Position numbers and translations under genes: made by a program
Part shown: piece after piece, positions 8,867 to 17,299 of the stretch
Layout of the letters: each line of letters begins with the position of its first letter
Position numbering within the stretch: position 1 is the stretch's first letter
Notes under the pieces: model-generated
What the model was told of the DNA's origin: nothing
Database searches by the model: none
What the model saw: the letters and a program-made list of their open reading frames with translations, nothing else
Source: Mesorhizobium sp. PAMC28654
GTDB taxonomy: Bacteria; Pseudomonadota; Alphaproteobacteria; Rhizobiales; Rhizobiaceae
DNA length: 64,000 nt
Direction of reading: 5' to 3'
Assembly: GCF_020616515.1 (NCBI RefSeq)
Contig: NZ_CP085135.1
Coordinates: forward strand, 5,565,001-5,629,000

Positions 8867-9829
8867 ATGGAAACAGCCGGATTCATGCCGAGCGAAGCTG
8901 ACATCGCCGGCATCAAGAGCAACCTCGCCGCCTATGAGGCGACAAGGGCGGCCATCTCCTGGCGGGTGCGCTGGCGGGCGCCGCTGTTCGTGGTCCTGGT
9001 GCTGATCTTCGTGGTTGTCGTGGGCTGGGTGTTCAACAAGGTCGCCGACCCTCGCGAGCAATGGCTGTCGACGCCGCATGTGCTTCTCTACGTCGTTGGC
9101 CTGGCGGCAGCGGTGTTTCTCTATTTCCGGGAGACAAGGCCGGCGCGTGTGCTCCAGCGATCATACCGCGACACGCTGCTGCCGATCATCTTCGGCTTCA
9201 TCGAGGATATCAGCTACCAGCATGGCGTGACGCCAAATTCCTTCGACCGGCTGCCGCGCGAGACGGTCGGCTCGTTCAACCGGCAGGCTTTCGACGACAT
9301 TGTGTCCGGCCGCTACGAGGACTTTCCGTTCGAGCTTTACGAGGCAAATCTGAGGGAAGGGTCGGGCAAGGGCGCAACAACGATTTTCAATGGCGTTGTC
9401 GTGGCGTTCGAGGCCATCGTGCCGTTTCCCGGAATACTGGTGGCGTCGCGGCGCGCCCACCGGGAAGTCGGCTTCTTCCGCGGCATCTTCACAGCCAGGA
9501 TGCAGCAGCTTTTGTCCGGCGTGCCCGAACTCGATGCGGCCTATGAATTCCGCACCGACAATGTCGAGGCGGCGCGACCGCTGGTAACCGGCAGGCTGGC
9601 GCAGGCGCTGACATGGCTCGGCGAAACCTGGCCTGACGATCCAGCGCGTATCGCGCTCAGTGGTGGCGACTGTTTCCTGCTGCTCCCACAGACCAGGAAC
9701 TTCTTCGAACTGCCGGATATCTCGGTGCGGCTCGACTACCAGGCCCATGTCGCGCCGATGATCGCCGACATGGGCGCGATGCTGGCGACGGCGGCGCTTG
9801 TGCGCAAGGTCGGCGCGAGAGACGATTGA
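8867..9829 (+). CDS. DUF3137-domain membrane protein
   Basis: The 320-residue protein has two hydrophobic segments near residues 40-65 and 75-95, followed by a long soluble C-terminal domain of the DUF3137 type (function unknown). In the soluble part the stretch YRDTLLPIIFGFIEDISYQ and the later FNGVVVAFE fit that family. I chose the ATG at 8867 because GGGGG at 8856-8860 is well spaced for it; the ATG at 8861 touches that site. It follows the CapA-like gene by 79 bases on the same strand and may share its transcript. No function is proposed. Confidence 0.72.
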   Translation: METAGFMPSEADIAGIKSNLAAYEATRAAISWRVRWRAPLFVVLVLIFVVVVGWVFNKVADPREQWLSTPHVLLYVVGLAAAVFLYFRETRPARVLQRSYRDTLLPIIFGFIEDISYQHGVTPNSFDRLPRETVGSFNRQAFDDIVSGRYEDFPFELYEANLREGSGKGATTIFNGVVVAFEAIVPFPGILVASRRAHREVGFFRGIFTARMQQLLSGVPELDAAYEFRTDNVEAARPLVTGRLAQALTWLGETWPDDPARIALSGGDCFLLLPQTRNFFELPDISVRLDYQAHVAPMIADMGAMLATAALVRKVGARDD

Positions 9830-9841
9830 CCGGGGGCTTTG

Positions 9842-10336
9842 TCAGCAGTCGAAGCCGTATTCATCACGCATGGTGTCCACCTCTTCTTTCGACATCCTCT
9901 TGAACATCACACAGACGGTGAAGCTGCCGACCTGACGCCCGTCGAGCGTGTATCCCCAGTCGGAAATATCGTCCCGGTCGAACTTGATGTCCTGGCCGAG
10001 GACAACGTTGTGCACTTCGGCGGGCTGGTTTGCCAAAATGCCGACAAACCCGGTCTCGGTGCGACGGAACGGTATGACCCAGAAGTGTTCGGTGACGTTT
10101 CCGTCCCGCACCTTGACCTTCAATTTGAACCTGTCCGTGCCGGAAGGAGGCGCTTCGGCTAGAGCCAGGAACTCATCCAAGCTGGCAAGCGCCTTCGCAG
10201 TCGCTACCGCCATCTCGGGATCGTCCGTGGCAAACATAACCGTCTTGTCGTCGCTCGAATCCGTGGCTTGTGCGCCAGCCAATCCCGGAGCAAGCGCCAG
10301 CATCAGGCATAGCACGGTGCGTATTACTGACTTCAT
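9842..10336 (-). CDS. Exported DUF2314-domain protein
   Basis: The protein has 164 residues, with a signal peptide (KSVIRTVLCLMLALAPGLAGA) ending near residue 22. The mature part matches the DUF2314 pattern: FKLKVKVRDG, then EHFWVIPF, then a stretch on release and display of structure ending DWGYTLDGRQVGSFTVCVMF. DUF2314 proteins are small and of unknown function. The ATG at 10336 begins the signal peptide and has a GGGGGGCC ribosome site upstream; the open frame extends further but without a better start. It is convergent with the DUF3137 gene, 12 bases between the two stops. Confidence 0.72.
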   Translation of the reverse strand: MKSVIRTVLCLMLALAPGLAGAQATDSSDDKTVMFATDDPEMAVATAKALASLDEFLALAEAPPSGTDRFKLKVKVRDGNVTEHFWVIPFRRTETGFVGILANQPAEVHNVVLGQDIKFDRDDISDWGYTLDGRQVGSFTVCVMFKRMSKEEVDTMRDEYGFDC

Positions 10337-10785
10337 GGAATGGTGGCCCCCCGACCCATCTTCTATAGTGGCGGGCACTATGGTGCATCGGTTTCAAAAT
10401 TGCAACCATTGCGCGAGTTCACCTCTGCTGAAATCGCTGAGGTCGCCTGATCCATGAAACAAAATGTGTCTCGATGATTATTCCTCAGCCCGTTTCGTGA
10501 TGTCGTCGGGCGGGCAATGCGGCGAGCATGTGATCGTCACATACCGGCAGCCGCTGGGATAACAGACTCTTTTCATAGGGAAAGCGTTGCAGCAAACGGC
10601 CTTCCGATTAGAGGGAAGGGCTGCCTTGTCGCTAATGCGGCAGAATTAAGCCTATGATTCCATTTGCGAAAAGTCACTCAACGTGATTTGCGGAGGCGAG
10701 GGCATTCGTACCAGTTTCAGGCCGTCCGGCGCCGTCGTCCCCCAAGGTGGCGTCCGGAAAACCGAAACAGCACGGAGTGCTACAG
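10337..10785. other. Intergenic stretch, no supported gene
   Basis: About 450 bases between two divergent small exported-protein genes. It presumably carries both promoters. An imperfect inverted repeat around AGCGTTGCAGC to GGCTGCC (10585-10625) is the only structure I noticed. No convincing open frame was found. Confidence 0.5.
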
Positions 10786-11028
10786 ATGAAGAAGACCCTC
10801 GCAACCACCGCCGCTCTGCTCGCCTTCCTTGGCACTGCCTATGCCGCGACCGTTCAGGGCACCATCCAGGCCGTCGACCCGACCACCAAGTCGATCACGC
10901 TCGATGACGGCAAGATCTACCAGCTGTCGCCGGACACGGCGGTCGGGAAACTCAAGGTCGGCGCCAAGGTCGCGGTCACCGTCGATGACAAGACGGGCAT
11001 TGTGACGTCGATCAAGAAAGCTTCGTAA
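10786..11028 (+). CDS. Small exported DUF1344 protein
   Basis: An 80-residue protein with a signal peptide (KKTLATTAALLAFLGTAYA) followed by a compact domain of about 60 residues, TVQGTIQAVDPTTKSITLDD and onward, matching the DUF1344 family common in Rhizobiales. The fold is probably a small beta-barrel; the function is unknown. The ATG at 10786 begins the signal peptide; the open frame reaches back to 10747 without a better start. It stands alone and is followed by a strong hairpin terminator. Confidence 0.8.
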   Translation: MKKTLATTAALLAFLGTAYAATVQGTIQAVDPTTKSITLDDGKIYQLSPDTAVGKLKVGAKVAVTVDDKTGIVTSIKKAS

Positions 11029-11071
11029 GTCGCTATCTGCTGATCATATTTTCCATACCCTGTTCCAAGCT

Positions 11072-11103
11072 TGGCCGGTCCCCCGTGGGCCGGCCATTTT
11101 TCT
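11072..11103 (+). terminator. Rho-independent terminator after the DUF1344 gene
   Basis: TGGCCGG pairs with CCGGCCA, continued inside by CCC and GGG, and is followed by a run of five T. It ends the DUF1344 transcript about 45 bases after the stop codon. Confidence 0.8.
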
Positions 11104-11234
11104 GGCGCTGTCCGAGGCGGTGCGCGTTACCCACCGCCAAACGGCAATGTGACCCCACGGAACCGTTTTCCTCGACGTTCTATCGTGCCATCAAGGCCTC
11201 GAGCGGGATGGCATAGAACGTGACAGGAGACTTC

Positions 11235-11864
11235 ATGCGGATGAGAACAGCGGTGGCAACACTGGCTTTCATCGCGCTTTGCGCATCGGCCCGGGCGGAG
11301 GACCTGAAGGCCTTCAGGCTGACCATTGACGGCGTGGCCGTCGATATCGATGCCGGCGAAAGCGTTGATATCACACTGCCGGACGGCAAGCAGACCAAAG
11401 CCACGCTTGAGCGCAACGACTTCGCCACCTTTTCAGGCGACAGCTTCTCCTTCGTGCATCCGAGCAACATTTCGGTCACCAAGACCAACCTCGGCGACAA
11501 CATCAACCAGTATCTGATGGCGTCGGCGCTTGGAACGATCGTGCTGCTGCAGGAATATTCGGCGATGAACCCGGTGTCGCTGAACCAGCTGATGCTGCAG
11601 GAGATGACCAAGGAATCGGTGCAGGCGGGCGCGACGCTGACGCAGGAGCCGACGACGCGAAAGCTGGCCGACGGCAAGGAACTGACCGGCATCCACGCTG
11701 TCGTCAAGACGCGCACCGAGAGCGCGGACTTCGAGGTGCTGAGCTATGGCATTGCCGACCAGGGGATCATCATGGTCACGCGCATCGACCACAAGAACGA
11801 CAGCACCGAAGCGCCGCTGCTCGACAAATTCTGGGAAAGCCTGAAGGTCAAGCTGTCGGGCTGA
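11235..11864 (+). CDS. Exported protein of unknown function
   Basis: A 209-residue protein with a signal peptide (MRTAVATLAFIALCASARAE) and a mature part without a motif I know. The mature chain begins with beta-rich segments (AFRLTIDGVAVDIDAG, ITLPDGKQTKATLERND), then a helical stretch near residues 90-135 (GTIVLLQEYSAMNPVSLNQL), then a C-terminal domain ending FWESLKVKL that resembles secreted proteins scored as DcrB- or PsbP-like. The ATG at 11235 is preferred over the GTG at 11220 because AGGAGA lies 5-10 bases upstream of it. It is a single gene. Function unknown. Confidence 0.65.
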   Translation: MRMRTAVATLAFIALCASARAEDLKAFRLTIDGVAVDIDAGESVDITLPDGKQTKATLERNDFATFSGDSFSFVHPSNISVTKTNLGDNINQYLMASALGTIVLLQEYSAMNPVSLNQLMLQEMTKESVQAGATLTQEPTTRKLADGKELTGIHAVVKTRTESADFEVLSYGIADQGIIMVTRIDHKNDSTEAPLLDKFWESLKVKLSG

Positions 11865-11940
11865 CGAAGGCACCGTTGCGGCCGCCAATCGCGGACGTTG
11901 GCGATTGGCTGCCGGAAACGAGCGAGACTGACCGAGGGAC

Positions 11941-12462
11941 CTACAGTCCCCTCGGCACCAGGCCGGCCAGCCAGTTCACGGAGCGTTTCGCCGCATCGGC
12001 GGTCGCCGAGGCGGCTCGGCCGAGATCGGTCTTGACCACGGCGTAACCGTTCTTCGTGCGGTAGAGCACACCGGTGCCGCCATCGACCACTTGCTCATAG
12101 GCGACGGGCCGGACGGCGGCCGCTTCCATGGCCGTCGTCGGCGCGCCGACGGGAACGTTCGGGCGGTGGCTCAGTTCCGGCGGCAAAGGGGTTTCGGGTT
12201 CGACAGCCCGGCTGGCAGGCTTCAGTTCCGGGCCGGACGCGGTCGCGGCCAGTTGCGAAGAGGAAGACGAGCCCTTCGTGCGGCAGATGCCGGACACCAG
12301 CGGGTAGTTGAAATTGTGCTGGTGCAACATCTGGCTTTTCATCGCGGCTTCGCAATCGGCGACGGTTGCCCATTTGGCGGGCGTCTCGCCGATATACTCG
12401 CAAAGCTTGGCGTCGCAGTCGCAGCCGACGATGGTCATGGCGACAAGGGCGGTCTTGATCAC
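11941..12462 (-). CDS. Small Cys-containing protein of unknown function
   Basis: A 173-residue protein. Its short hydrophobic N-terminus (MIKTALVAMTIVGCDCDAKLC) carries several Cys, and the segment through residue 61 has about six in all (CDCDAKLCEY, DCEAA, GICRTKG). The middle, residues 63-110, is low complexity, rich in Ser, Ala and Pro, and the C-terminal 60 residues form a second conserved-looking piece ending LAGLVPRGL. The N-terminal part may be an uncleaved or lipoprotein-like signal (VGC), but no full lipobox is clear. I do not recognise the family. It is convergent with the exported protein at 11235. Confidence 0.6.
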   Translation of the reverse strand: MIKTALVAMTIVGCDCDAKLCEYIGETPAKWATVADCEAAMKSQMLHQHNFNYPLVSGICRTKGSSSSSQLAATASGPELKPASRAVEPETPLPPELSHRPNVPVGAPTTAMEAAAVRPVAYEQVVDGGTGVLYRTKNGYAVVKTDLGRAASATADAAKRSVNWLAGLVPRGL

Positions 12463-13279
12463 GGTCTTGTCCCTTCCAATTCCCCCAACTCACCCATCGC
12501 TGCCGAACAAGGCGGGATTTGGATGCGATTGTGAAATGAGCGTGGCGAGGGTGCCAAAGGGCCGCTTTGACGCCAGGCGTGGCCGAAAGGCATCAGTAGA
12601 CATGCTCCAACTCACGCCCGCTTTCACCAGCGCCGGCGGCACGAGATGCAGCTTGCGCACGGCCATGCCGGTGCGCGCATCGCCCTTGGCCCAGGAGCCC
12701 AAAAGACAGTCGGCGCCGGGATTTCTCCCAGCGCCTCCCTGTCAGATCAGGACACGGGTCGAGGCAGCAACTTCCGTAAAGTCGTCGCGCCATGCCGGCC
12801 TTGATTTTGACGGTCCTGCCAGTCGTTGCCCGAGGCAGCGTCCGTTCCAGACCACGCCGGTCTCCGCCCTTGCGGGCTTTGCCCTGCGCGCCATCGAAGG
12901 TTTTCGCCGTCCTTCATGGCAGCATCGGTCCGCCGTTGGCGTTCGCACGCTTTCCGCGGCCCCGTAGGTCTCGGCTTCCGTCCCTCAAACAGGCAAGCCT
13001 GCTTTCGCTTGGAGCCGTACGGGCCTCAGGAAATCAGCCTTTGCGCTTTGCCTTTCGGCTGGGCGATTGGTAGCCGCCTGAGATGGGTTTAACGTATGCC
13101 GGGCAAGGGCTTTGCGATACGGTGCGCAGCCTGTGGATTGCGGGATTATCGGGGATCGAGACGCGGCTGCCGGTGAAAGCAGGGACTGCGCGTTTCGCCC
13201 CTTGCTCCGCCTGCAGGCGCGGGCTTCAATGCCGGCAAAGGATCGGGCACGACATGCCCGGCGCCGGGGAGGGTGCGTA
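12463..13279. other. Long stretch without a convincing gene
   Basis: About 800 bases. Several overlapping frames are open on both strands at 12742-13092, which usually means GC-rich non-coding DNA, and none has a recognisable product. On the minus strand a tight hairpin GGCGC-GGGA-GAAA-TCCC-GCGCC lies at about 12711-12735, followed by CTTTT at a short distance. The stretch could hold a small RNA, a degraded gene or a repeated element. I cannot decide from sequence alone. Confidence 0.4.
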
Positions 13280-13989
13280 TTGAAAGTCGGGGTGGTTCTC
13301 AATCCGGTTGCTGGCGGCGGCAGGCTGAAACGGCATTGGCCGGCGGTCGCCGCGTCGCTGAAAAGGCATTTTGGCGATTTCGAGTTGCGCGAGACTCAAG
13401 CGGCGGGTGATGCTGAAAGACTGGCAATCGATCTGGCCGCCAGCGGCTTTGACCTGGTGATCGCGGCGGGCGGTGACGGCACGGCCAGCGAAGTGGCTGA
13501 TGGCCTGCTGCAGGCCTCGCGGGAAACCGGCCGCACGACCGAACTCGGGCTTCTGCCTTGCGGCACCGGCATCGATTTCGCGCGTGGGCTTGGCCTTCCA
13601 AAGGAGGTGGACGCGACACTGAAGCGGCTGGCCGAAGCCAGGGGTCGCAAGGTCGATGCCGGGCGCATCTGCTATATCGACGACCATGGCGCGCTGGCCA
13701 GTCGCCACTTCATCAACATCGCCAGCCTCGGCCTGTCCGGCGCGACCGACCGCGCCGTCAATGCCGACAAGCGCAAGGGCAGGGTATCGGCCAAGGCGCT
13801 GTTCTTCTGGCGCACCGTGGTGGAGTTTATACGCTACCGGTTCCAGGACGTCAGGATCACCGTGGATGACGGCGCACCGGTCGAGGCGCGCATGGCGCTG
13901 GTGGCGGTGGCCAACGGAAAGTTCTTCGGCGGCGGCATGATGATCGCGCCCGATGCCGAACTGACCGACGGGCAGTTCGACATCGTCAT

Positions 13990-13998
13990 CCTGCGCGC
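13990..13998. repeat. Target-site duplication, left copy
   Basis: CCTGCGCGC, identical to 15510-15518 on the other side of the element. Confidence 0.75.
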
Positions 13999-14072
13999 TG
14001 TCCGTCGTCAGATCATTTGGCTCAGATTGGATCGCAGATTAGCGGAGTGTCGGCCTCATCTTGGGGTTGATG

Positions 14073-15053
14073 TTAAGCGGCGATCTTGCGGTGCTGCAAG
14101 CGCCGATGTTGGATGGTTTGGCGTTTGATCCTTTCTCGCTGTTTGATAATGGCTGCGGCCCTGCCGAAGTAGGCGTCGGCTGGCGTTACGTTGGCCAGGC
14201 TCTCGTGGTAGCGTCGATGGTTGTAATGTTCGACGAAGGCTGCGATCTGGGCCTCAAGGTCGCCGGGCAGAAAGTAGTTCTCCAAGAGGATTCGGTTTTT
14301 GAGGGTCTGGTGCCAGCGCTCGATCTTGCCTTGGGTCTGGGGATGCATTGGAGCGCCCCGGACATGGCTCATGCGTTGGTCCTGGATATAGTCCGCCAGT
14401 TCGCCGGCGATGTAGCTGGGGCCATTATCGCTGAGCAGCCGAGGCTTGTGGTGCACATGGGCCTGGTCGCACCCTGAGGCAGTAAGTGCCATGTCCAGCG
14501 TGTCGGTGACGTCCTCGGCCCGCATGGTGCTGCACAGTTTCCAGGCGATGATGTAGCGGGAGTAATCGTCGAGCACGGTCGACAGGTACATCCAGCCCCA
14601 GCCGATGATCTTGAAGTAGGTGAAGTCCGTCTGCCACATCTCGTTGGGTCGCGTCGTCTTGGTGTGGAACTCGTTCGCCGCCTTGATCACCACATAGGCC
14701 GGGCTGGTGATCAGATCGTAGGCCTTGAGGAGCCGGTAAACGCTGGCTTCTGACACGAAGTAGCGCGTCTCGTCGGTGAACCGTACTGCCAGTTCGCGCG
14801 GGGAGAGCTCGGACTGCTCCAGCGCCAGTTCGATGATCTGGTCATGGATGGCAGGCGGGATGCGGTTCCACACCCGGCTCGGCGCCGAGGGCCGATCCTG
14901 CAGCGCCTCAGGCCCGCCCTCGACATAACGGTCATACCAGCGATAGAAGGTCCGGCGCGGGATGCCCAGTCGGTCCAGCGTTTTGCGGGTTGGCAGGTGT
15001 GACTGCTCGACGATCCTGATGATCTCGAGCTTTTCGGATGCGGGATATCTCAT
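14073..15053 (-). CDS. IS3-family transposase, OrfB (catalytic part)
   Basis: A 326-residue protein with an N-terminal helix-turn-helix region (LDRLGIPRRTFYRWYDRY near residue 25) and an rve-type integrase core with the DDE residues: D in WQTDFTYF near residue 139, D in LLSDNGPSYI near residue 206, and E in QGKIERWHQTLKN near residue 242. It cuts and joins the element's ends. Its ATG overlaps the orfA stop (ATGA at 15050-15053). It is normally made as an OrfAB fusion by -1 frameshifting on the slippery run in orfA. Confidence 0.92.
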   Translation of the reverse strand: MRYPASEKLEIIRIVEQSHLPTRKTLDRLGIPRRTFYRWYDRYVEGGPEALQDRPSAPSRVWNRIPPAIHDQIIELALEQSELSPRELAVRFTDETRYFVSEASVYRLLKAYDLITSPAYVVIKAANEFHTKTTRPNEMWQTDFTYFKIIGWGWMYLSTVLDDYSRYIIAWKLCSTMRAEDVTDTLDMALTASGCDQAHVHHKPRLLSDNGPSYIAGELADYIQDQRMSHVRGAPMHPQTQGKIERWHQTLKNRILLENYFLPGDLEAQIAAFVEHYNHRRYHESLANVTPADAYFGRAAAIIKQRERIKRQTIQHRRLQHRKIAA

Positions 15054-15424
15054 TCTTGCTCGTCCCCATCCGCGATCATGCTTTTTTTGAGCAGACGGTT
15101 TTCCAGTGTCAGATCAGCGACGCATTCCTTCAGCGCGCCGGCCTCCCGGCGCAAATCCTTGACCTCGTCGCTGGTGGCAGCACGAGCGGTATCACCCGCC
15201 AATCGGCGCTTGCCGGCCTCCATGAACTCCTTGGACCAGGTGTAATACAGGCTCTGCGCGATCCCTTCCTTGCGGCACAGCTCGGCGATGCTGTCTTCGC
15301 CGCGCAGCCCGTCCAGCACGATCCGGATCTTGTCTTCCGCTGAAAAATGCCGCCGGGTCGCCCGGCGAATGTCCTTTACCACCTGCTCGGCAGGCTTCTT
15401 GGCACTTGAGGATTTAGGGCTCAT
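15050..15424 (-). CDS. IS3-family transposase, OrfA (DNA-binding part)
   Basis: A 124-residue protein with a helix-turn-helix (FSAEDKIRIVLDGLRGEDSI, then ELCRKEGIAQSLYYTW) and a C-terminal leucine-zipper-like helix (LRREAGALKECVADLTLENR). It binds the element's ends. Near the end of the gene, a run of seven A read on the minus strand (T run at 15082-15088) forms the classic A-AAA-AAG slippery heptamer. The -1 frame after it is open through orfB. Confidence 0.9.
   Translation of the reverse strand: MSPKSSSAKKPAEQVVKDIRRATRRHFSAEDKIRIVLDGLRGEDSIAELCRKEGIAQSLYYTWSKEFMEAGKRRLAGDTARAATSDEVKDLRREAGALKECVADLTLENRLLKKSMIADGDEQE
15082..15088 (-). promoter_or_regulatory. Candidate -1 ribosomal frameshift site
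   Basis: Seven A followed by G on the minus strand (A-AAA-AAG) near the end of orfA. Slipping back one base gives an open frame that runs without a stop into orfB, producing OrfAB. Confidence 0.65.
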
Positions 15425-15509
15425 CTTGGTTCCTTCGTCGTGACGACGAGATCAAAACCCTCCTTAATTCACAACCTCAAATCTGGGACACAGGTGCTGA
15501 CGGGGAACA

Positions 15510-15518
15510 CCTGCGCGC
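15510..15518. repeat. Target-site duplication, right copy
   Basis: CCTGCGCGC, identical to 13990-13998. Removing one copy with the element restores the lipid kinase frame. Confidence 0.75.
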
Positions 15519-15757
15519 GGCGGGCAAGCTGAAGCTGATCTGGGACATACGCCTGCTCTATGGCGGGCGGCATCGCGACCATCCGGCGATCACCATCCTG
15601 CGTGGCCGGAAAGTGATGGTCGAACCGCTCGGCGATGTCGAGAAGAACGGCGCGCTGGTCGACATAGACGGCGAGTCACCCGGGCGTATTCCCGCGACCT
15701 TCGAGATCCTCCCGGGGGCGCTGACGCTCAGATACTGAGGCTCTGGTCGATACCAGC

Positions 15758-16225
15758 TCAAGCCGGCTTAAAGAGCGTTGCGGCGAGGTAGAGCGCCAGC
15801 ACCACGAAGATGAACAGGTCCGAGATCATGGCGATGTTCTCATTGGTGTTGCGGTCGCCTTTGCGCAGATGCAGGGCACCCGCCAGTCCGTAGAACAGGC
15901 CACCGGCGATCGCCGCCGGCACCACCCATTCGCGGTTCAGCAGCGACAGGCCGCCCAGCACGCCGATGGCGAAATTGGCGAAGCCAAGCTCGCGGACAAT
16001 GATCTGCGCCGCCTTGTCCTTGATGCCGAAGATGGTGTCGGCGGTGAAGGCGGGGTTGGCCATCTGCCTGACGCCGGCAAGCAGCAGCCGCATGCCGACC
16101 GCCCAGAAGACGAACCATTTGCCGATGAGAAATACGAGGCTGGCGTCGCTGTGGAATGCGGATTCGATAAGGATCGAGAGGATGGGGAAGACCCCCATCA
16201 AGAGCACAACGACCGCCAGATACAT
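15758..16225 (-). CDS. Small membrane protein, DUF6790-like
   Basis: A 155-residue protein with four hydrophobic segments (residues about 3-22, 36-55, 83-115 and 133-152). The loop motif ADTIFGIKDKAAQIIVRELG and the segment FANFAIGVLGGLSLL are characteristic of a family of small inner-membrane proteins that I associate with DUF6790; the exact name is from memory. Function unknown. It lies downstream of, and on the opposite strand from, the split lipid kinase gene (20 bases between stops), and 156 bases separate it from the next gene. Confidence 0.6.
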   Translation of the reverse strand: MYLAVVVLLMGVFPILSILIESAFHSDASLVFLIGKWFVFWAVGMRLLLAGVRQMANPAFTADTIFGIKDKAAQIIVRELGFANFAIGVLGGLSLLNREWVVPAAIAGGLFYGLAGALHLRKGDRNTNENIAMISDLFIFVVLALYLAATLFKPA

Positions 16226-16381
16226 GAACCGCCTCCAAGGCCGCCCCGCTTTCGCGGCATGGGATTATCTGAGCGGAACCGACCATCTGAATCAAGCGGC
16301 TACGAGATTGATTCAGCTCGTTTCGACCGAGAGTCCGTAAATCCCTCCAGCAGGCTGAAATTGTTCGATATTTCCGGAGTT

Positions 16382-17299
16382 TCAGGTTTCCAGTCTTGCC
16401 GGAAAGCCGGGTGCGCGCAGGTCGGCACCTACGGTATCCTCGAGCAATTTGACGATCTGGGTCGACCAGGCGCCGCCACCATATTCCTGCTTGCCCTGTT
16501 CGAAAATCGCGTTGACGCGTGATGCGAGATCGAGCGGCACGCCGAAATCCTTGCCCATGCCCAATGCAAAGCCGAGGTCCTTCAGCGCCAGGTCCATGGT
16601 GAAGCCGATGTCGTAGGAGCCGTTGAGCACCAGCTGGCTTTCGGTCTCGTGGACGAAGCTGTTGCCGGAAGAGGCGACGATCGCGTGGTAGGATTGGGCG
16701 AGGTCTAGGCCACCCTGCTTGGCCAGCATCAGTGCCTCGCCGGCGGCGACGAGATGGATGAAGGCCAGCATGTTGGTGATCACCTTGATCACCGCCGCCG
16801 AGCCGATCGGGCCCATCAGGAACGATTTTGCGCACATCGCTTCGATGGCCGCGCGGTGACGTTCGTAGAGCGCAGCATCGCCGCCGACCAGCGCGGTGAT
16901 TTTTCCCACCGCCGCCAGGTGCACGCCACCGGTGACCGGGCATTCCAATGTGTCGACACCCCTAGCCGAAGCGAGGGCCGCGAGGCGCACGATCTCGTCG
17001 CGGCCATTGGTCGACATCTCGATCCAGGTGCCGCCCGTGGGCAACCCCTCGAGCAATCCGCCGGGACCAGCCAGCACCGCTTCGCTGACCTTCGGGGAGG
17101 GCAGGCAGGTGATGGCGTTGCCGGCGCGGGCGGCCGCGTCGGCGGGGCTGTTCGCGGCGGTGGCGCCGAGCGCAACGAGGCGCTCGACGGCGTCGGGGTC
17201 GCGGTCAAAGACCGTGACCCCAAAACCGTTGCGGATGAGGCTGGCGGCTAGGTTGCCGCCGAGATGGCCAAGGCCGATGAAGGCGTAGCTTTCACTCAC
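16382..17299 (-). CDS. NAD(P)-dependent beta-hydroxyacid dehydrogenase (3-hydroxyisobutyrate dehydrogenase family)
   Basis: The 305-residue enzyme starts at a GTG that overlaps the preceding stop (17296-17299). The Rossmann nucleotide site FIGLGHLGGNLAASLI is at residues 6-21, and the substrate motif of the family appears as LECPVTGGVHLAAVGKITALVGG near residues 114-136 (the family has DAPVSGG). The catalytic Lys lies in VIKVITNMLAFIHL near residue 164. Members oxidise 3-hydroxyisobutyrate or reduce tartronate semialdehyde. Here it ends a three-gene operon after a GMC oxidoreductase and an enolase-superfamily enzyme, which suggests sugar-acid or polyol breakdown. The substrate is uncertain. 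Confidence 0.82.
   Translation of the reverse strand: MSESYAFIGLGHLGGNLAASLIRNGFGVTVFDRDPDAVERLVALGATAANSPADAAARAGNAITCLPSPKVSEAVLAGPGGLLEGLPTGGTWIEMSTNGRDEIVRLAALASARGVDTLECPVTGGVHLAAVGKITALVGGDAALYERHRAAIEAMCAKSFLMGPIGSAAVIKVITNMLAFIHLVAAGEALMLAKQGGLDLAQSYHAIVASSGNSFVHETESQLVLNGSYDIGFTMDLALKDLGFALGMGKDFGVPLDLASRVNAIFEQGKQEYGGGAWSTQIVKLLEDTVGADLRAPGFPARLET

Larger units (their letters stand above)
13999..15509 (-). mobile_element. IS3-family insertion sequence (first copy type)
   Basis: An element of 1,511 bases. Its ends are imperfect inverted repeats that match at 23 of 32 positions, beginning TGTCCGTCGTCAG on the left and TGTTCCCCGTCAG on the right (read inwards). It is flanked by direct repeats CCTGCGCGC at 13990-13998 and 15510-15518. 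It carries orfA and orfB on the minus strand. A 9-base duplication is longer than the 3-5 bases usual for IS3 elements, so part of the match may be chance. The two halves of the lipid kinase gene on either side confirm both ends. Confidence 0.9.
13280..15738 (+). pseudogene. Diacylglycerol-kinase-family lipid kinase, split by an insertion sequence
   Basis: The gene starts at a TTG at 13280 with GGGGAGGG just upstream and reads to 13998. It is then interrupted by an IS3-family element (13999-15509) and resumes after a 9-base repeat of the target at 15519, ending at TGA 15738. Removing the element and one copy of the repeat restores one frame of 313 codons: DIVILRA joins AGKLKLIWD without a gap. 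The N-terminal part has the YegS/DagK motifs VVLNPVAGGG, AAGGDGTASEV and LPCGTGIDFARG. The family phosphorylates diacylglycerol or related lipids. The truncated product would lack the C-terminal domain of about 73 residues and end in IS-encoded residues, so it is probably inactive. Confidence 0.9.

Noticed and set aside
12742..13092. Several overlapping short proteins on both strands
   Set aside because: All frames are open together, none has a convincing start, and I could not place any of them in a family.
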